This document shows positions 7,250 to 9,426 of a DNA stretch of 9,426 bases, piece by piece; position 1 is the stretch's first letter; each line of letters starts with the position of its first letter. The notes beneath the pieces were generated by a model. That model searched no databases. It was not told the DNA's origin and worked only from the letters and a program-made list of their open reading frames with translations. The DNA comes from an uncultured Alphaproteobacteria bacterium (lineage in GTDB: Bacteria > Pseudomonadota > Alphaproteobacteria > Caulobacterales > Caulobacteraceae). The DNA lies in NCBI GenBank assembly GCA_903933475.1, contig CAIZKE010000327.1:1-9426 (forward strand), given 5' to 3'. The translations under genes were made by a program, and so were the position numbers.

Positions 7250-7498
7250 ATGTCCGGCGATAAAAAGCAGAACCTGCAGGACACCTTCCTCAACAGTGTC
7301 CGCAAGACCAAGACGCCCCTGACTATCTTTCTCGTCAACGGGGTGAAGCTGCAGGGCGTTGTCAGCTGGTTTGACAATTTCTGCGTCCTCCTGCGCCGGG
7401 ACGGCCAGGCCCAGCTTGTCTACAAGCACGCCATCTCCACCATCATGCCCGCACAGCCTGTCCAGCTTTACGAGCCCTCGGAAGACGAAATCGATTGA
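7250..7498 (+). CDS. hfq: RNA-binding chaperone Hfq
   Basis: An 82-residue Sm-like protein that forms a hexameric ring and pairs small RNAs with mRNAs. The Sm1 part NLQDTFLNSVRKTKTPLTIF and following LVNGVKLQGVV contain the proximal-face Gln in the NLQD motif near the start, and the Sm2 part includes the YKHAIST motif (family YKHAIS). The C-terminal tail is short and acidic (ending SEDEID), as is typical for alphaproteobacteria. The ATG at 7250 was chosen over an in-frame ATG at 7208 because MSGDKKQNLQD matches the usual Hfq start and AAGAGAG at 7234-7240 is a plausible ribosome-binding site. It lies 51 bases after dat and overlaps hflX by four bases. The hfq-hflX pair is widely conserved in Proteobacteria. 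Confidence 0.97.
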   Translation: MSGDKKQNLQDTFLNSVRKTKTPLTIFLVNGVKLQGVVSWFDNFCVLLRRDGQAQLVYKHAISTIMPAQPVQLYEPSEDEID

Positions 7499-8808
7499 CC
7501 GGTCACAGCGTCAGCCGTGAGGCGCCCGTCCAGGGCGCGGTGGTCATCCATCCCGAGCGGGACGGAAGGGTTTCCGGGCGCAGTCCGGAGGCGCGTCTTG
7601 AGGAAGCCGAAGGGCTGGCGAGGGCGCTTGACCTCGAGATCCGCGACAGCCTGCTCGTCCACCTTCGTAAGCGCACGCCAGCGACGCTGTTCGGATCCGG
7701 GAAGGTCGAGGAAATCGCGGCCCTCTGCGAGTCCCTGGATGCGGACGTGGCCGTCATCGACGACAGCCTGACCCCCGTCCAGCAGCGCAACCTGGAGAAG
7801 GCCTGGAAGGTCAAGGTGATCGACCGGACCGGCCTGATCCTCGAGATCTTCGCCCGCCGGGCGCGGACCCGGGAGGGTCGGCTCCAGGTCGAGCTGGCGC
7901 GGCTCTCCTACGAGCGGTCCCGCCTGGTGCGCACCTGGACTCACCTCGAACGCCAGAGGGGCGGCTTCGGCGTCATGGGCGGCCCCGGCGAGACCCAGAT
8001 CGAGACGGACCGGCGGCTTATCGCCGACAAGATCGGGAGACTGAAACGCGAGCTGGGCGAGGTCCGCCGGACGCGGAACCTCCAGCGCGCCGCCCGCCAG
8101 AGGGCACCGGCGCCTTCCGTCGCCCTCGTGGGCTATACCAATGCCGGCAAGTCGACCCTGTTCAACCGGCTGACGGACGCCGGGGTCGTGGCGAAGGACA
8201 TGCTCTTCGCGACCCTCGACCCGACCCTTCGGACCCTGCCGCTTCCCGGCGGGCGTCCGGTGGTGCTCTCCGATACCGTCGGCTTCATCTCCGACCTGCC
8301 ACACGAGTTGGTGGAAGCCTTCCGAGCGACCCTCGAGGAGGTGAGCGAGGCCGATGTCATCCTGCATGTACGAGACATCTCCAGCCCAGACAGCGACGCC
8401 GAAGCGGCGGACGTGCGGGAGGTCCTGGGTCGCCTGGACGTCGAAATGGATGCCCGCCGGGTGATCGAGGTCTGGAACAAGGCCGACCGCCTGGATCCGG
8501 AGGCCCGGGAGGACCTCGCCGCCGATGTCCTGCGTGCCCGCCCGCCTGCAGTGCTCGTGTCTTCCCTGTCGGGGGAGGGGTGCGAAGCCTTGCTGGGCCG
8601 GATCGCCGGCCTGATCGACGAGTCGCCGCCCATGGCGGTCCGGGCGGAAGCCGGGCAGGGGGATCTCGTCGCCTGGCTCTATCGCCATGGCCGGGTGATT
8701 GCGCGTCAGGACCAGGACGACGGTGCCGTCAACCTCGAGGTGAGTCTGTCAGACCAGGCCCAGGGCCAGCTGGAAACCCTTTTCCCGGGCGCGGCTGTCC
8801 TGGCCTAG
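7495..8808 (+). CDS. hflX: Ribosome-associated GTPase HflX
   Basis: A 437-residue GTPase; HflX binds the large subunit and splits stalled or stress-inactivated ribosomes. The N-terminal HflX domain (to about 200) contains ATLFGSGKVEEI, SLTPVQQRNLE and the signature THLERQRGGFG...GGPGETQIETDRR (149-174). The G domain follows: G1 GYTNAGKST at 213-221, a G2-region Thr in FATLDPT (238-244), G3 DTVGF at 260-264, G4 NKAD at 328-331 and G5 SSLSG at 356-360. All are intact. The most likely start is TTG at 7495, overlapping the hfq stop as TTGA, with GGAAGA about ten bases upstream; no in-frame ATG lies between it and the conserved region, although a GTG near 7540 is possible. Expression is probably coupled to hfq. 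The gene ends in front of a compound palindrome that may terminate transcription. Confidence 0.95.
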   Translation: MTGHSVSREAPVQGAVVIHPERDGRVSGRSPEARLEEAEGLARALDLEIRDSLLVHLRKRTPATLFGSGKVEEIAALCESLDADVAVIDDSLTPVQQRNLEKAWKVKVIDRTGLILEIFARRARTREGRLQVELARLSYERSRLVRTWTHLERQRGGFGVMGGPGETQIETDRRLIADKIGRLKRELGEVRRTRNLQRAARQRAPAPSVALVGYTNAGKSTLFNRLTDAGVVAKDMLFATLDPTLRTLPLPGGRPVVLSDTVGFISDLPHELVEAFRATLEEVSEADVILHVRDISSPDSDAEAADVREVLGRLDVEMDARRVIEVWNKADRLDPEAREDLAADVLRARPPAVLVSSLSGEGCEALLGRIAGLIDESPPMAVRAEAGQGDLVAWLYRHGRVIARQDQDDGAVNLEVSLSDQAQGQLETLFPGAAVLA

Positions 8809-8871
8809 ACGGCGTGTTGCCGGGCAGAGCCTGGTGATGGGGCAGCTGAAGCGCCCTTGACCCCCTCCGTC

Positions 8872-8888
8872 CCGGGGCTTTGCCCCGG
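8872..8888. repeat. Hairpin 1 of the compound palindrome
   Basis: CCGGGGC, loop TTT, GCCCCGG: a perfect seven-base stem on both strands. It lies 63 bases after the hflX stop. No T-run follows, so it is not a textbook intrinsic terminator on its own. Confidence 0.8.
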
Positions 8889-8892
8889 TCCA

Positions 8893-8911
8893 CCTCCCCC
8901 TGATGGGGAGG
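8893..8911. repeat. Hairpin 2 of the compound palindrome
   Basis: CCTCCCC and GGGGAGG form a seven-base stem around the five-base loop CTGAT, followed by AATTAGAG. It resembles hairpin 3 with its stem halves in the same order, so the two look like diverged copies of one unit. Confidence 0.8.
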
Positions 8912-8927
8912 AATTAGAGCGCCAATT

Positions 8928-8945
8928 GCTCCCCCAAGGGGGAGC
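8928..8945. repeat. Hairpin 3 of the compound palindrome
   Basis: GCTCCCCC AA GGGGGAGC is a perfect palindrome with eight-base halves around AA; in RNA the loop would open to about four bases. It is the most stable of the inner hairpins by eye. Confidence 0.8.
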
Positions 8946-8946
8946 T

Positions 8947-8961
8947 CCCGGCGGAGCCGGG
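8947..8961. repeat. Hairpin 4 of the compound palindrome
   Basis: CCCGGC, loop GGA, GCCGGG: a perfect six-base stem. It mirrors hairpin 1 across the element (each lies just inside an outer arm) but its sequence differs, so the element is symmetric in structure rather than base for base. Confidence 0.8.
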
Positions 8962-8969
8962 TGAGGGGG

Positions 8970-9426
8970 TCAAGGGCGGCGGGTCTTGTCCTGGGCCCGG
9001 GCCTCGTTCCAGAGGGCGTCCATCTCCGCGAGGTCGGACTCGTGCGGTGTCCGGCCGTCCTCGGCCAGCCGGGCCTCGATGTGACGGAAGCGGCGGATGA
9101 ACTTGGCATTGGCCTCCCTCAGGGCGTCCTCGGGATCGATGTCGAGGTCCCGGGCGAGGTTGGCCATGACGAAGAGCACGTCGCCGAGTTCCTCACGGAG
9201 GGCCGCGCGATCACCGGAGGCCACTTCGGCTCGCAGTTCGCCCAACTCTTCTTCCAGCTTGTCGAGCACCGCCTCGGTGTTCGGCCAGACGAAGCCTACG
9301 CCGGCGGCGCGCTTCGAGAGCTTGACCGCCCGGGTGAGGCCCGGGAGGACGGCAGGAATGTCGTCGAGCAGGCCTGCCTGGGGCGCGCGAGCGGCGCGCT
9401 CCGCCGCCTTGACCTCTTCCCAGGCC
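8970..9426 (-). CDS. mazG: Nucleoside triphosphate pyrophosphohydrolase MazG, C-terminal part (cut by window edge)
   Basis: The frame reads leftward from the right edge to a stop at 8970-8972, giving 151 codons of the C-terminal part of a protein usually about 260-280 residues long. The first complete residues in the window are AWEEVKAAER, then GLLDDIPAVLPGLTRAVKLSKRAAGVGFVWPN, a very typical MazG linker. The second MazG domain follows, with the metal-binding EEELGE ... EELGDVLF pattern (EExxE plus ExxD) and EDALREANAKFIRRF. MazG hydrolyses NTPs/dNTPs to monophosphate and pyrophosphate, cleaning the nucleotide pool and, in E. coli, affecting ppGpp levels. The GTG at 9267-9269 is an internal Val, not the start, because conserved sequence continues upstream of it. 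The gene converges on hflX, and its last codons and stop lie within the arm of the intergenic palindrome. Confidence 0.93.
   Translation of the reverse strand, partial: AWEEVKAAERAARAPQAGLLDDIPAVLPGLTRAVKLSKRAAGVGFVWPNTEAVLDKLEEELGELRAEVASGDRAALREELGDVLFVMANLARDLDIDPEDALREANAKFIRRFRHIEARLAEDGRTPHESDLAEMDALWNEARAQDKTRRP

Larger units (their letters stand above)
8852..8978. repeat. Compound palindrome: 16-bp inverted arms enclosing four hairpins
   Basis: The left arm CGCCCTTGACCCCCTC (8852-8867) is the exact reverse complement of 8963-8978. Between the arms lie four short palindromes at 8872-8888, 8893-8911, 8928-8945 and 8947-8961, separated by short spacers including an AT-richer GAATTAGAG centre. 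The element fills most of the gap between the convergent hflX and mazG genes. Similar elements with CACCTCCCC and GGGGGAGG hairpins recur between genes in Caulobacterales genomes as far as I know, so this is probably one copy of a dispersed REP/BIME-like family. It may also act as a two-way transcription terminator. The right arm covers the last codons and stop of mazG. Confidence 0.85.

Noticed and set aside
6188..7429. A 413-codon open frame on the minus strand spanning ntrX end, dat and hfq
   Set aside because: Covers three real genes on the other strand and has the composition of a shadow frame.
7468..8688. A 406-codon open frame on the minus strand opposite hflX
   Set aside because: Antisense to the HflX GTPase motifs; no recognisable protein family.
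9267..9269. GTG at 9267-9269 as the mazG start
   Set aside because: Conserved MazG sequence (WEEVKAAER, GLLDDIPAVLP) continues upstream in the same frame to the window edge.

Overview
This is a GC-rich, densely packed chromosomal segment from an alphaproteobacterium, most likely the order Caulobacterales (Caulobacter, Phenylobacterium or Brevundimonas type). The assignment rests on gene order (dusB-like tail, ntrB, ntrC, ntrY, ntrX, a D-amino-acid-aminotransferase-like gene, hfq, hflX, then convergent mazG), on an NtrC without a GAFTGA loop, and on the style of the intergenic palindrome. The genus cannot be fixed from the sequence alone.

Layout. Bases 2-127 hold the last 41 codons of an upstream gene, probably dusB/nifR3. 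It overlaps ntrB (124-1218), which overlaps ntrC (1215-2645). A 73-base gap carries a possible leaderless promoter for ntrY (2719-4938). ntrX (4938-6335) and dat (6335-7198) follow with one-base overlaps. After 51 bases comes hfq (7250-7498), then hflX (7495-8808), which probably uses a TTG start overlapping the hfq stop. The 161 bases between hflX and the convergent mazG (3' part, 8970 to the window edge, minus strand) are mostly a compound palindrome. It has 16-bp perfect outer arms around four small hairpins, and its right arm contains the mazG stop codon.

How the genes work together. NtrB/NtrC is the cytosolic nitrogen-status two-component system, and NtrY/NtrX is its membrane-bound paralogue. 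Hfq is the RNA chaperone and HflX a ribosome-associated GTPase. MazG is an NTP pyrophosphohydrolase. The D-amino-acid aminotransferase links amino-group metabolism to cell-wall D-amino acids. All visible catalytic motifs of the kinases are intact. Both response regulators keep Walker A and B but have lost the GAFTGA loop that contacts sigma-54, and NtrX also has Ser where the AAA+ sensor II Arg is expected. Both are therefore probably not classical sigma-54 activators.

The window is a largely conserved housekeeping locus. I see no mobile element, CRISPR array, tRNA, rRNA or clearly new multi-gene system. The points worth a second look are the altered AAA+ regulators, the possible leaderless ntrY promoter and the compound palindrome.
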